Below are positions 33,879 through 42,553 of a stretch of DNA of 63,244 nt, piece by piece. The notes below the pieces were generated by a model. It made no database searches. It saw only the letters and a list, made by a program, of their open reading frames with translations, and was not told where the DNA came from. Origin of the DNA: an uncultured Alphaproteobacteria bacterium (GTDB lineage: Bacteria > Pseudomonadota > Alphaproteobacteria > HIMB59 > GCA-002718135). The translations under genes and the position numbers were made by a program. The stretch is taken from assembly GCA_902524385.1 (NCBI GenBank), contig CABZCZ010000009.1, forward strand, positions 1 to 63,244, in the 5' to 3' direction. Every line of letters begins with the position of its first letter. Position 1 is the first letter of the stretch.

Positions 33879-34442
33879 ATGGTTGAATTTAAAGGTACAA
33901 AATCTTCTTGGGGCTTAGTTGCAAAACTTTTTCATTGGTCATTAGCACTACTTCTTTTTTGGCAGGTTGCAACAGGGATCAGCCTTCATAATATGGAATT
34001 TTCTCCTATTAAAATGGGTTTTATTATTACTCATAAATTTTTTGGCACCATAGTATTTAGTTTAGTGGTACTTAGATTAATTTGGAAATATATATTTAAT
34101 ACACATCCTAAATATAAAAATATTCCTTTATTTCATAAGTTGGTTTCGAATTTAGTCCATTTTACTCTTTATGGTCTAGTTATTATTATTCCCATTCAAG
34201 GTACTTTTATGACGTGGCTTGGAGGAGAAGATGTTCATCTGTTGGGATTAATTAAAATACCACCTTTAATTGAAGAAAACTTTTTTCTGTACCCTCAAGC
34301 TCTAGCAATACACTACTATTCAGCACTTATTTTAACAGCTCTTTTTTCACTTCATATCGCAGCAGCATTGTATCATCGTTTTATGATTAAAGATAAATAT
34401 GGGGTCTGGAAGAGAATGTCTTTTAGTAGAAATAAGGTGTGA
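33879..34442 (+). CDS. Cytochrome b561-family membrane protein
   Basis: 187 aa with four TM helices. Candidate heme ligands are His19 (LFHWSLALLLFWQ), His in ITHKFFG, and two histidines in the last helix region (IHYYSALILTALFSLHIAAALYHRF). The protein would carry heme b in the inner membrane and move electrons to or from a quinone. It sits between the divergent hemC/D operon and hemA, 49 bases before the chosen hemA start, so it may be co-expressed with heme synthesis. The partner dehydrogenase or acceptor is not evident. Confidence 0.9.
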   Translation: MVEFKGTKSSWGLVAKLFHWSLALLLFWQVATGISLHNMEFSPIKMGFIITHKFFGTIVFSLVVLRLIWKYIFNTHPKYKNIPLFHKLVSNLVHFTLYGLVIIIPIQGTFMTWLGGEDVHLLGLIKIPPLIEENFFLYPQALAIHYYSALILTALFSLHIAAALYHRFMIKDKYGVWKRMSFSRNKV

Positions 34443-34491
34443 CAATTCATTCAATTAAACACTTACAATTAAACATTCGGTGAGATATCTA

Positions 34492-35733
34492 ATGTATATG
34501 AAATATAAAAATTTCTTTAAGTCAGAATTGAAAAGTCTTAAAGAACAGGGCCTTTATAGAGACTTTAGAAACATAGATAGACCTATAAAAAGTTTTCCAA
34601 ATGCAGATGAAAGTTTTAAAAACAAAGATAGAGAAGTAGAGGTTTGGTGCTCTAATGACTATCTTAATATGAGTCAGCATCCAGAAGTAGTAAATGAAAT
34701 AGTAAAAACACTACTTGAGTATGGATCTGGTTCTGGTGGAACAAGAAATATTTCAGGTACATCAACTTATCATACTGATCTTGAAAAGAAACTGGCAAAT
34801 GTTCATAATAAAGAGGCAGCGCTAGTTTTTGCATCTGCATATACAGCAAACCAATCAACGTTATGGACTCTAGGAAAAAAAATTAAAGATATTGAAATAT
34901 TTTCTGATGAATTAAATCATGCATCGTTGATACAAGGTATTAAGAATAGTGGAGCTAAGTGCCATATATTTAAACATAATGACATTGATCATTTAGAAGA
35001 ATTACTAAAAGAGTCAAATGCTGATAATCCTAAGTTAATTGTTTTTGAAAGTTTATACTCTATGGAAGGTATAAGATCACCAATAATTAAAATAGTAGAG
35101 TTAGCTAAAAAATATAATTGTATGACATATTTAGATGAAGTTCATTCAGTTGGACTTTACGGTGAAGAAGGTAAAGGTATTGCCGTAGAAATGGGAGTTG
35201 AAGATAAAATAGATATTATTAATGGAACTTTAGCAAAAGCATATGGTCAAATGGGGGGCTATATTGCAGCTAGTTCAGAAATAATTGACTACATTAGAAG
35301 TTTTGCACCAGGTTTTATTTTTACAACTTCAATCTGTCCATCAATTGCTGCAGGAGCAGCTAAAGCAATAGATATTGTCTGTCTTGCAGAACAATTAAGA
35401 ATAAGAATAAAAGAAAATGCTGCTTTAATAAGGGAAAATTTAGATTCCTTAGCAATTCCTTATTTGGATACAAATTCTCATATTGTAGCAGTATTAATAA
35501 ATGATCCTTTTTTATGTAAAAAAGTATCTAAAGATTTAATTGATGATCATGGTATTTATGCACAACCAATTTTTTATCCAACTGTTCCAAAAGGTTTAGA
35601 AAGACTAAGAATAACTGTCACTCCTAAACATAGAAAAGAGCATATTGAAAAAATGATTAAGGCTCTTGATATAGTTTGGTCTAAAAATAATTTACCAAGA
35701 AAAAATATAAATAAAATTACAGCAAATATCTAA
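34492..35733 (+). CDS. hemA: 5-Aminolevulinate synthase
   Basis: About 413 aa. It shows the alpha-oxoamine-synthase motifs: [33 protein letters not shown], the [14 protein letters not shown] block, and the PLP lysine in [14 protein letters not shown]. It condenses glycine and succinyl-CoA, the first step of the Shemin route, which is an alphaproteobacterial hallmark. A GTG at 34480 is in frame, but GGTGAG at 34479-34484 is a good ribosome site for ATG 34492, which I chose (ATG 34498 is also possible). Its end overlaps the convergent EamA gene by 4 bases. Confidence 0.96.
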   Translation: MYMKYKNFFKSELKSLKEQGLYRDFRNIDRPIKSFPNADESFKNKDREVEVWCSNDYLNMSQHPEVVNEIVKTLLEYGSGSGGTRNISGTSTYHTDLEKKLANVHNKEAALVFASAYTANQSTLWTLGKKIKDIEIFSDELNHASLIQGIKNSGAKCHIFKHNDIDHLEELLKESNADNPKLIVFESLYSMEGIRSPIIKIVELAKKYNCMTYLDEVHSVGLYGEEGKGIAVEMGVEDKIDIINGTLAKAYGQMGGYIAASSEIIDYIRSFAPGFIFTTSICPSIAAGAAKAIDIVCLAEQLRIRIKENAALIRENLDSLAIPYLDTNSHIVAVLINDPFLCKKVSKDLIDDHGIYAQPIFYPTVPKGLERLRITVTPKHRKEHIEKMIKALDIVWSKNNLPRKNINKITANI

Positions 35734-36632
35734 GTCTTAATATTGATATCAATCTGCCTTGCTGCAAAACCATAATAAATTACAGCTAAAGTTATAATAA
35801 TACCACCAATTATTACAGTTGTACTTGGCACCTCATTAATTCCAAAAATAGGTAGCCAAACCCAAAGAACTCCACCGACTACTTCCATTAAGGATAAAAG
35901 GGCAAGCTCAGCTGATGGTAAATATTTTGCTCCAAGACTGTAAAGTATTAAACCAGCTGCAACGATTGTACCATGAAGTATACTCAAATAATTATTTATT
36001 TCAGGCATTAGAATAAAAGGTTCAAAAGAAAATCCTAAGACAAAAAATGCAAATATGGTACAAAATAGTCCAGCTAAAACAACGGTTGTGAATTTTGGTG
36101 TTTCAGGTTTCCATCTTATAGTTACTGTATATAATGCAAAACCAGTTGCAGAAATAAATCCTATTATTGCACCTAAAGCAGTACCAGAAATACTGTCATT
36201 TATAATCATTACGCAAACACCTATAAATGCTACAATCATTGCAATTAATGTTGACTTTTTTAGTATTTCTCCAAGAACAAAATAACCAACAATAGCTGCA
36301 ATAAAAGGCATAGCTGCTAACATAAATAATGTTACAGCAGCAGTAGTCATAGTAATAGAAAAAATGAAACCTGTAAAAGCTGTTGCTAGGAATAATCCCC
36401 CAAGTATGGATGGCATTCCTATTTTGAGAAAATTTTTATAAAAAACAAAACCTTCACGAAAAAATAAATATATAAGAAGAATAATTGAAATTGTTAAACC
36501 TCTATAAAATAAATATTGAAAAACATATTGATGACCATCCACCATATATCTAACGGTCAATGCTCCAAAACTCCAAAAAATTCCAGCAAGAAAAACAACA
36601 CAAAAAGCATATAAATAAGAATTTTGACTCAT
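35730..36632 (-). CDS. EamA/DMT-family permease
   Basis: 300 aa, with ten hydrophobic helices in two EamA repeats ([22 protein letters not shown] at the start; [27 protein letters not shown] near the end). It is an inner-membrane metabolite transporter of unknown substrate. It is convergent with hemA (4-base overlap) and faces no obvious operon partner; 46 bases separate its start from the end of the small lipoprotein gene on the same strand, so it may be read from the envelope operon. The sequence is not closely similar to the EamA copies at 16387 and 60690. Confidence 0.9.
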   Translation of the reverse strand: MSQNSYLYAFCVVFLAGIFWSFGALTVRYMVDGHQYVFQYLFYRGLTISIILLIYLFFREGFVFYKNFLKIGMPSILGGLFLATAFTGFIFSITMTTAAVTLFMLAAMPFIAAIVGYFVLGEILKKSTLIAMIVAFIGVCVMIINDSISGTALGAIIGFISATGFALYTVTIRWKPETPKFTTVVLAGLFCTIFAFFVLGFSFEPFILMPEINNYLSILHGTIVAAGLILYSLGAKYLPSAELALLSLMEVVGGVLWVWLPIFGINEVPSTTVIIGGIIITLAVIYYGFAARQIDINIKT

Positions 36633-36678
36633 TATTAAAAGGTCAAATCATTAAATTTAATAAAAGTAAATTAATATT

Positions 36679-36840
36679 TTAGTTATTTATTTGAATACCA
36701 GTTTCTTTACTTCCTGAGATCTTAAAATTAACTTTATTATCATCATTTTTTTGTATTTCAGATACATCTGACATTTTGCAACTGGCAACAAAAAAAAATA
36801 AAAAAATTATTGGCAACTGCCTATAGATCCAAGAGAACAT
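36679..36840 (-). CDS. Small predicted lipoprotein (53 aa)
   Basis: A short gene starting at ATG 36840 inside the end of the pentapeptide-repeat gene, in another frame (34-base overlap). The protein starts MFSWIYRQLPIIFLFFFVASC and continues as a hydrophilic 32-residue chain ending GIQINN. The Arg at position 7, a hydrophobic core and the lipobox VASC with Cys21 form a complete lipoprotein signal. The mature peptide (Lys and Asp rich) would be lipid-anchored. It lies downstream of an OmpA-like and a pentapeptide-repeat protein, so an envelope role is plausible. No homologue is recognised. Confidence 0.6.
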   Translation of the reverse strand: MFSWIYRQLPIIFLFFFVASCKMSDVSEIQKNDDNKVNFKISGSKETGIQINN

Positions 36841-37310
36841 TTTTTACCATCTATCCATATAGCATTTGATAAATTTGCTTCATCAAACATTGCGCCTGAA
36901 ATATTAGCACCAAGTAGGTTTGCCTCATACAGATTTGCACCTTTAAAAGTTGCTCCAAAAAGATTAGATCCTTCAAAGTTTACTTTTGCAAGGTTTGCAT
37001 TATCAAAATTAGCATTATTGCAATTTGCTCCTTGTAAATTTGAAGCATATAAATTTGAATTACTAAAATTAGAGAAAATAAAATTACCAATGGATAGATT
37101 TGAGTTGTTAAGCTGAGATTTTTCAAAATTAGATAAAGATAAATTAACTCCTGACATTTGAGAGTTTGCCAAACCAGTACCAGAAAGATCTAGATTTTCT
37201 ACAAAATTACAATTTGTCCAATCAACCTCATTTGCTGGCTGATCACTACAAGCAGCAAATACAGATAATGAGCTGAAGAAACTAAAAATATAAAAAATTA
37301 AAAATCTCAT
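36807..37310 (-). CDS. Exported pentapeptide-repeat protein
   Basis: 167 aa. A signal peptide (RFLIFYIFSFFSSLSVFA, cleavage after VFA or nearby) is followed by Cys-containing start CSDQPANEVDW, then about 16 pentapeptide repeats of A(D/N)LXX type (for example LQGANCNNANFDNANLAKVNFEGSNLF shows the five-residue period). Such repeats fold as a right-handed square beta-helix. Four cysteines, two near each end, could form disulfides in the periplasm. The function is unknown. It lies 41 bases after the OmpA-like gene and overlaps a small lipoprotein gene, forming an envelope cluster. Confidence 0.85.
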   Translation of the reverse strand: MRFLIFYIFSFFSSLSVFAACSDQPANEVDWTNCNFVENLDLSGTGLANSQMSGVNLSLSNFEKSQLNNSNLSIGNFIFSNFSNSNLYASNLQGANCNNANFDNANLAKVNFEGSNLFGATFKGANLYEANLLGANISGAMFDEANLSNAIWIDGKKCSLGSIGSCQ

Positions 37311-37351
37311 ATCAATTTTCTATGATTAGTTTATGTTAAATTTAAGGCAAA

Positions 37352-39118
37352 TTAGCGAGAAGTGAGTTTTAATTCAATCCTTCTATTTTGCTGAAGATCA
37401 CTCTCAGTTTCTCCTTCACTGATAGGGTAAAACTCTCCATATCCTGCCGATGCTAATCTATTTGGAGGAAAACCTAGGTCAAGAAGAAGTTTTAAAACTG
37501 TATTAGCTCTAGCAGAAGATAGTTCCCAATTAGATGGATACCTTATTGTCTGTATAGGTTGTTTGTCAGTGTGTCCCTCTACCATAATAATCCATTCAAT
37601 ATCTGATGGGATATCATTAGTAGTCTCTTTTAAAGTAAGGCCAATTTCACTTAACTTTTCTTTACCAGATAGTTGTAAATCTGCTGAAGCTGAATCAAAT
37701 AACAATTCTGACTCAAAAATAAATCTATCTCCTACAATTTTGATGTCTTTTCTATCACCTAAAATAGATTGTAATTTTCCAAAAAACTCAGATCTATATT
37801 TTTGAAGCTCAAATACTTTAGATGTAAGAGCTTTATTTAATTTTTCACCAAGTACTTCAATTTCTAAATCCTTAATTAATGCCTGACTTTCACTTGCTTC
37901 AAGAGCACTATTAAGTAATGCTATTTCTTTTTGTAAAGTATCAATTTGATCAGAAAGAATTTCTACCTGTTCTAATGTTTTTGAAGCCTGAATTTTCATT
38001 TTTTCAATTTCTTCAAGTGACGTTTCTTTTTGTGCTTGATTTTCTTCTTCTAATAAAACAATTTGATTTTGGAGGAGTTCAAGCTTTTGAAGTTGTTGTT
38101 CTTGTTTTTCTTCAGACAAAGAAAGTACATCATTTAATTCAGAAATTTTTCCGCGAAGATTGAAAATGGTATTATCTTTCTGGAGTAAGTCTTTGTTTAA
38201 TCTTGCTAATTCCTCATTTTTGAATCTTATTGCATCAAGTTGCTCATTCAGTGATGCATCTTTTAAGCCAAGACTATCGTTAATTTCTAAAAGATCATTC
38301 ATTAATTGTTGATATTGAGATATTTGATTTTGCAATTCTTCATCTCTTAAAGATAATTCAATATTTTTTTTCTCTAATTCATTATTTAAACTTAGTAGTT
38401 CCTTATTTTTGTTTTTTATTGCCAACAATTGATCTTCAATTCCTCCATCCTCTAAACCCAAACTTTCATTGATTGCCATTAAATTATTATTCTTTTCATT
38501 TAATTCTGCAATTGTTGCTTTAAGAGATTTCTCACTTTCTATTAGTTTAAAATTAGCATTATCTAATTCTTGATTAAGTATTTTAAGCTGATCAATCCTT
38601 GTTGCTAGCGCTTTATTAATCCTTTCCCCTAAACCATCAGTTTCGAGTAAAGCAATTTCTTGTCCTTCATACGTTTCTAAAGCATTTGCAACTATTCTTA
38701 ACTCTTTTAGAAGACTGCTAATTTGATCTGATAAAGCAATGATATTCTGCTCCTGAACAAATAATTCTGATCGTTTTTTTGCTATATCTGTTTGTAATTG
38801 TTCACTTAATAACTGTTCATTTTGTAAATTTGATTGCGTATCTTCAAGTTGTTTCTCCGTTTCTGAGAGGGTTGAAAGAGCTTCCTCTTTGTCTTTAGTT
38901 TCAATAACTAATATTTTTGAAAGTTCATTAATTTGTGATCTTAAATCTTGGAGTGCTTTATCTCTTCCTGATATAGCATCACTTAAGTATATTTGCGAAA
39001 CTGTAAATACCATTAACACAAAAATAATTACAATTAATAATGTAGCTAACACATCTACAAAACCTGGCCAAATATTTGTTGTATCAGCAAGTCTATTTCT
39101 TAAAGACCTAGTAGACAT
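37352..39118 (-). CDS. Coiled-coil OmpA/MotB-domain envelope protein
   Basis: 588 aa. One TM helix near residues 19-45 (VDVLATLLIVIIFVLMVFTVSQIYL) is followed by a coiled coil to about residue 440 and a C-terminal OmpA peptidoglycan-binding domain (IMVEGHTDKQP, then NWELSSARANTVLKLLLDLGF and the NRRIELKL end). Two blocks, NESLGLEDGG at 217 and NDSLGLKDAS at 280, repeat exactly 63 residues apart, nine heptads. With the MotA/ExbB-like gene 2 bases upstream it would form a proton-driven motor or force-transmitting complex spanning the envelope. It is not flagellar: no flagellar gene is present. ZorB is a related type. Confidence 0.9.
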   Translation of the reverse strand: MSTRSLRNRLADTTNIWPGFVDVLATLLIVIIFVLMVFTVSQIYLSDAISGRDKALQDLRSQINELSKILVIETKDKEEALSTLSETEKQLEDTQSNLQNEQLLSEQLQTDIAKKRSELFVQEQNIIALSDQISSLLKELRIVANALETYEGQEIALLETDGLGERINKALATRIDQLKILNQELDNANFKLIESEKSLKATIAELNEKNNNLMAINESLGLEDGGIEDQLLAIKNKNKELLSLNNELEKKNIELSLRDEELQNQISQYQQLMNDLLEINDSLGLKDASLNEQLDAIRFKNEELARLNKDLLQKDNTIFNLRGKISELNDVLSLSEEKQEQQLQKLELLQNQIVLLEEENQAQKETSLEEIEKMKIQASKTLEQVEILSDQIDTLQKEIALLNSALEASESQALIKDLEIEVLGEKLNKALTSKVFELQKYRSEFFGKLQSILGDRKDIKIVGDRFIFESELLFDSASADLQLSGKEKLSEIGLTLKETTNDIPSDIEWIIMVEGHTDKQPIQTIRYPSNWELSSARANTVLKLLLDLGFPPNRLASAGYGEFYPISEGETESDLQQNRRIELKLTSR

Positions 39119-39120
39119 TA

Positions 39121-40146
39121 TTATTTTTTAATTTTCTTTAATTCTTTTTCAATATTCTGAAAATACTCTTTAACTTTTTTTGCTTCTAATATTCCATTTT
39201 TACTTAACGCTTCTGTTAAGTTTATAAGAGAAGACTGTGTGTTTAACTGGGAAGATAAAAAGTTTGATAGTTGTTTATCGACATTTGATGAATTCGAATT
39301 TATTTTATCAAGTGTTTCATTAAATTTATCTAAATTTTTCGAAATTTTAGTTTGATTTTCAGATGATTTTTTAAAAGCATTTAAAAGATTTTCTAAGTTA
39401 TCATAAATTTTTTGAATTGCTTCGCCGGTTGGCTTATCTTCAGCTTTAGAAAAATCTGGCGATGAATTAGAATTGAGTACTTTCTCAAAGTATTGACTAA
39501 ATTTATTTTGCGCTTGACCAAGATTTAGGTCAAGTAATCCTAATATTAAGGAGCCAGCTAAACCTAACAGTGAACTACTAAATGCAATACTCATTCCTTC
39601 TAGTGGAGCATTTAAGCCATCTTTAAGAGAATTAAAAAAACCTGCAACATTTGTATCATCTATACCTAACCCACTAATAACATTACCAACAGACCCAATA
39701 GTTTTAAGAAGACCCCAGAAGGTTCCAAGGAGTCCTAAAAAGACTAGCAACCCAACTAAATAACGAGAGGTTTCTCTTATGCTAATTAAAGTCATGTCTG
39801 AATTTTCTATCAATCTATTTATTGATGTACTTTTAAAAACAAATTTTCCATCAAGATTTTTTAATTCAAGAGAAATATTTTTGTCCTGCCCTCTTAAAGT
39901 TGAAAATGCTTCTATAGAATTAGTAATATTGAAGTTGGAATAAGATATATATTTATAATTTAAATTAATAAGATGAAAAAAATTAAATACTATCCCTGTG
40001 AATAAAGCTAACAAAATTATAATATTAATAAAGATATTTGATAAAAAAGCATTTTGTAAAACTGGGTATAATAAAACAACAATAACAAAGGTAGCTAATA
40101 AAAATATTGATGCTCTAACAATATAATTGTTAAGTGATTGTGCCAT
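39121..40146 (-). CDS. MotA/TolQ/ExbB-family proton channel subunit
   Basis: 341 aa. Two N-terminal TM helices are followed by a cytoplasmic segment, then two more: LVGLLVFLGLLGTFWGLLKTIGSV and the LNAPLEGMSIAFSSSLLGLAGSLILGLLDL block, the MotA/ExbB signature region. A coiled-coil C-terminus (residues 235-341, IEKELKKIKK at the end) is cytoplasmic. It lies 2 bases upstream of the OmpA/MotB-like gene, so the two form one stator-like complex using the proton gradient. A specific process cannot be named; cell-envelope maintenance is a reasonable guess. Confidence 0.9.
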   Translation of the reverse strand: MAQSLNNYIVRASIFLLATFVIVVLLYPVLQNAFLSNIFINIIILLALFTGIVFNFFHLINLNYKYISYSNFNITNSIEAFSTLRGQDKNISLELKNLDGKFVFKSTSINRLIENSDMTLISIRETSRYLVGLLVFLGLLGTFWGLLKTIGSVGNVISGLGIDDTNVAGFFNSLKDGLNAPLEGMSIAFSSSLLGLAGSLILGLLDLNLGQAQNKFSQYFEKVLNSNSSPDFSKAEDKPTGEAIQKIYDNLENLLNAFKKSSENQTKISKNLDKFNETLDKINSNSSNVDKQLSNFLSSQLNTQSSLINLTEALSKNGILEAKKVKEYFQNIEKELKKIKK

Positions 40147-40196
40147 AAATAAAAGATTATATCACCTGTATTCGAAATTCAATAAATATAAAGTAC

Positions 40197-41381
40197 TTAA
40201 TTGTAGATATAATTTCTAGTAAGAGGCAGATTGTTAATACTTTTTGCTATTTGTATTTGAAAAACTACATTACCCATATTTACAAAAGAATACTTACTTG
40301 CCAAAAGATAAAATTCCCACATTCTAAAGAAACGTTGATCAAACATCTTTATAATTTTATCTTTATTTTCCAAAACATTTTGATACCAACGCGTAAGAGT
40401 ATGAGCGTAATGTAGTCTTAACACTTCAACATCAGTAACATTTATATTAAGTTTTTGTGTTTCTTTCATAACTTCAGATAACGATGGAATATATCCACCT
40501 GGAAAAATATATTTTCGTATCCAGGGACTTGTGGCAGTTGGCTTACCTCTTTGACCAATTGTATGTAAAAGAAAAACTCCGTTCTCTTTCAAAATATCAT
40601 TCGCTTTACTGAGGTATGTTTTAAAATATTTAACCCCAACATGTTCAAACATCCCAACAGATACTATACGATCATATTTTTCTGTTTCATTTCTATAATC
40701 TTGTAAAGCAAAAGTAACTTTATCACTCAAACCTTCTTTTTGTGCACGTTCAGAGGCTGTTTTGAATTGATTTTCTGAAAGTGTAATTCCTTTGACTTTA
40801 GCTCCGGTAGATTTTGCTATTTCTATTGCCATACCACCCCAACCACATCCAATATCGAGAACGCTCATATTTTTATTAATTTGTAGTTTTCTAATTATGT
40901 GTTCTTTTTTATCTTTTTGAGCTTGTTCTAAGCTAATGTTAGGATTATGAAAATATGCACAAGAATACTGCATATCTTTGTCTAAAAATAGTTTGTACAA
41001 ATCTTCATTGATATCATAGTGATGCGCAACATTGTTTTTTGAATTAACAAGCTGATTAATTTGCTGAAGTGGCATGAAAATAGAAGATAAGTATTCGTAA
41101 AATTTATAAAATTTATTGTTTGAAATAAAATCATCATAACAATTAGTAATTAGGTTAAGAAATTCTTCTATAGTTCCTTTTTCAATTATTAACTCTTCAT
41201 TCATGTAAGCTTCACCAATATGTAAACTAGGATTAAAAAAAAGTTTTTTCTCAATTGATTTATTTTTTAATCTAATACGAACTTGTGGATTTGAGCTTCC
41301 GAATTTATGCATTTCATCATTAGAGTTGATTATTTCTAATGATCCATCAAAATTTAGTTTTTTCAGTACACTAAATAACAT
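40197..41381 (-). CDS. cfa: Cyclopropane-fatty-acyl-phospholipid synthase
   Basis: 394 aa. The N-terminal lipid-binding domain (NPSLHIGEAYMNEELIIEKG) precedes the SAM-methyltransferase domain, with NVAHHYDINEDLYKLFLDKDMQYSCAYF, LDIGCGWGGMAIEIA (SAM loop) and MFEHVGVKYFKTYL. The end includes HYAHTLTRWYQN. It adds a methylene bridge to unsaturated acyl chains in membrane phospholipids. A good sigma70-type promoter lies directly upstream, with almost no leader. An alternative in the same family is a fatty-acid methyltransferase (mycolic-acid-type CmaA), but the N-terminal domain supports Cfa. Confidence 0.92.
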   Translation of the reverse strand: MLFSVLKKLNFDGSLEIINSNDEMHKFGSSNPQVRIRLKNKSIEKKLFFNPSLHIGEAYMNEELIIEKGTIEEFLNLITNCYDDFISNNKFYKFYEYLSSIFMPLQQINQLVNSKNNVAHHYDINEDLYKLFLDKDMQYSCAYFHNPNISLEQAQKDKKEHIIRKLQINKNMSVLDIGCGWGGMAIEIAKSTGAKVKGITLSENQFKTASERAQKEGLSDKVTFALQDYRNETEKYDRIVSVGMFEHVGVKYFKTYLSKANDILKENGVFLLHTIGQRGKPTATSPWIRKYIFPGGYIPSLSEVMKETQKLNINVTDVEVLRLHYAHTLTRWYQNVLENKDKIIKMFDQRFFRMWEFYLLASKYSFVNMGNVVFQIQIAKSINNLPLTRNYIYN

Positions 41382-41389
41382 GATCTTTT

Positions 41390-41417
41390 ATTCTAAGAAA
41401 ATCGTTACTTATGTCAA
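41390..41417 (-). promoter_or_regulatory. Sigma70-type promoter for cfa (TTGACA-N16-TAGAAT)
   Basis: On the minus strand TTGACA (41417-41412) and TAGAAT (41395-41390) are separated by 16 bases, a near-consensus promoter. The expected start point, about 41383, is only 1-3 bases before the cfa ATG at 41381, so the transcript would be leaderless or nearly so. Confidence 0.55.
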
Positions 41418-41467
41418 TAACTCTAAACTATTAACATTTGGATAGAAAATAAAGTATAGAGGTATAA

Positions 41468-41692
41468 TTAAGCGGCAATGCGACGATTTTTTTGAGCATC
41501 TTTTTCTTTTTTTAACTCTTTTTCGTCAATATAAGCAACATCACAGTGATTCTGACAATAAGGCTTACCAGCAGCTGTGTCAGCATCACAAAAATGGAAA
41601 TCTTTTTCTTGAGGATCACCAATTGGCCACTGACAACTAGAAAAGCTATGCATCACGCTGTTTTGTTTAAAATAGTTTTTTAAAATAGACAT
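41468..41692 (-). CDS. GcrA-like C-terminal zinc-binding domain protein, lacking the DNA-binding domain
   Basis: 74 aa. The segment CQWPIGDPQEKDFHFCDADTAAGKPYCQNHC matches the conserved C-terminus of GcrA, with candidate zinc ligands in the order Cys, Cys, Cys, His or Cys (C20, C35, C46, H49/C50). GcrA is an alphaproteobacterial cell-cycle regulator with an N-terminal helix-turn-helix; here that domain is missing, leaving the RNA-polymerase-binding type part. An ATG at 41653 is an alternative start. The basic Lys/Arg tail (KEKDAQKNRRIAA) is notable. It is a single gene between cfa and an AT-rich spacer. Confidence 0.75.
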   Translation of the reverse strand: MSILKNYFKQNSVMHSFSSCQWPIGDPQEKDFHFCDADTAAGKPYCQNHCDVAYIDEKELKKEKDAQKNRRIAA

Positions 41693-41849
41693 AATTTTTA
41701 TATTTATTAATTTCGAAGTAGTTTATATTTATGAAAAAACTAGTATTCAACATCAAATATTAAAAAGTTGTTAATTATCAATATGTTAGTATCTTAATCT
41801 TTTTGACCTACTATATGTTGATGTCTAATTTTCAAAAAAACGAATCGGT

Positions 41850-42032
41850 TTATCTAAAAAATAAAATTACAAATAATATTACCAAAAAAAACAGATACGA
41901 TTTTATCACAAAACTTTTAGTTAATTTAGATTTTGGAGGTTTTCTTAAATATATAAAAAAAACAATAGTACTCCAAAATAATAATAGTATTGCCCACCCT
42001 GTTAAGAATGCATAATAAAAATCAACTGACAT
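41850..42032 (-). CDS. Small membrane protein downstream of msrA (60 aa)
   Basis: An open frame from ATG 42032 that lies 19 bases after the msrA stop on the same strand. The product has two TM segments (FYYAFLTGWAILLLFWSTIVFFIYL and SYLFFLVILFVILFFR) joined by a basic loop (RKPPKSKLTK), a pattern consistent with a real two-helix membrane protein with the loop in the cytoplasm. There is no Shine-Dalgarno site and no recognised family. The opposite-strand frame over the same DNA lacks such a pattern. Confidence 0.5.
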   Translation of the reverse strand: MSVDFYYAFLTGWAILLLFWSTIVFFIYLRKPPKSKLTKSFVIKSYLFFLVILFVILFFR

Positions 42033-42051
42033 CAATTAGTAATAAATTAAA

Positions 42052-42513
42052 CTATATTGCGCAATGCAACCCAGTTTTTTGAATATATTTTTGATGATAC
42101 TCCTCAGCTTTATAGAATTCTTTAGCTTCTGAAATTTCTGTAACAATATTTAATCCTGAACTCTTAGCATATTCTTTTTTAGAGTTAATGGATTTAATTT
42201 TTTGATTTTCATTATAATAATATATTGCTGATCTATATTGAGTCCCAATATCTGGACCTTGTCTATTTAGTGTGGTGGGATCATGACATTTCCAAAAAAC
42301 TAAAAGAAGTTCTTCAAAAGATATTTTGGAATTATCAAATTCGACTAAAACTACTTCAGTGTGATTTGTATTTCCTTGGCAAACACTTTCATAAGAAGGG
42401 TTGATTGTGTTCCCTCCTGAATAACCAACTAATGTTCTTATTACACCAGATGTTTTATGGAAAGTTTCTTCCACACCCCAAAAACAACCAGCACCGAATA
42501 ATGCTTTTTCCAT
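42052..42513 (-). CDS. msrA: Peptide methionine sulfoxide reductase A
   Basis: 153 aa. The catalytic motif GAGCFWGVEETF has the active Cys10, and VGYSGGNTINPSYESVC, FWKCHDPTTLNRQGPDIGTQYRSAIYY and AEEYHQKYIQKTG are family landmarks. It repairs Met-S-sulfoxide in proteins using thioredoxin. The C-terminus ends GLHCAI with a further Cys that may resolve the disulfide. A small membrane protein gene follows. It is divergent from the Nudix gene over 40 bases. Confidence 0.96.
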   Translation of the reverse strand: MEKALFGAGCFWGVEETFHKTSGVIRTLVGYSGGNTINPSYESVCQGNTNHTEVVLVEFDNSKISFEELLLVFWKCHDPTTLNRQGPDIGTQYRSAIYYYNENQKIKSINSKKEYAKSSGLNIVTEISEAKEFYKAEEYHQKYIQKTGLHCAI

Positions 42514-42553
42514 ATTGATAAATATATATGTAATATAGAATATATCAATTTTT

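Noticed and set aside
37352..40146. MotA/MotB-like pair as a Zorya (ZorA/ZorB) anti-phage system
   Set aside because: The neighbours are a pentapeptide protein, a small lipoprotein and cfa; no ZorC, ZorD or ZorE helicase/nuclease gene is present, and the OmpA protein has an unusually long coiled coil with a normal peptidoglycan-binding end.
41803..42015. Plus-strand open frame of 70 codons
   Set aside because: It is a Lys/Asn-rich frame opposite the better-supported two-helix membrane protein, with no ribosome site and no protein-like pattern.
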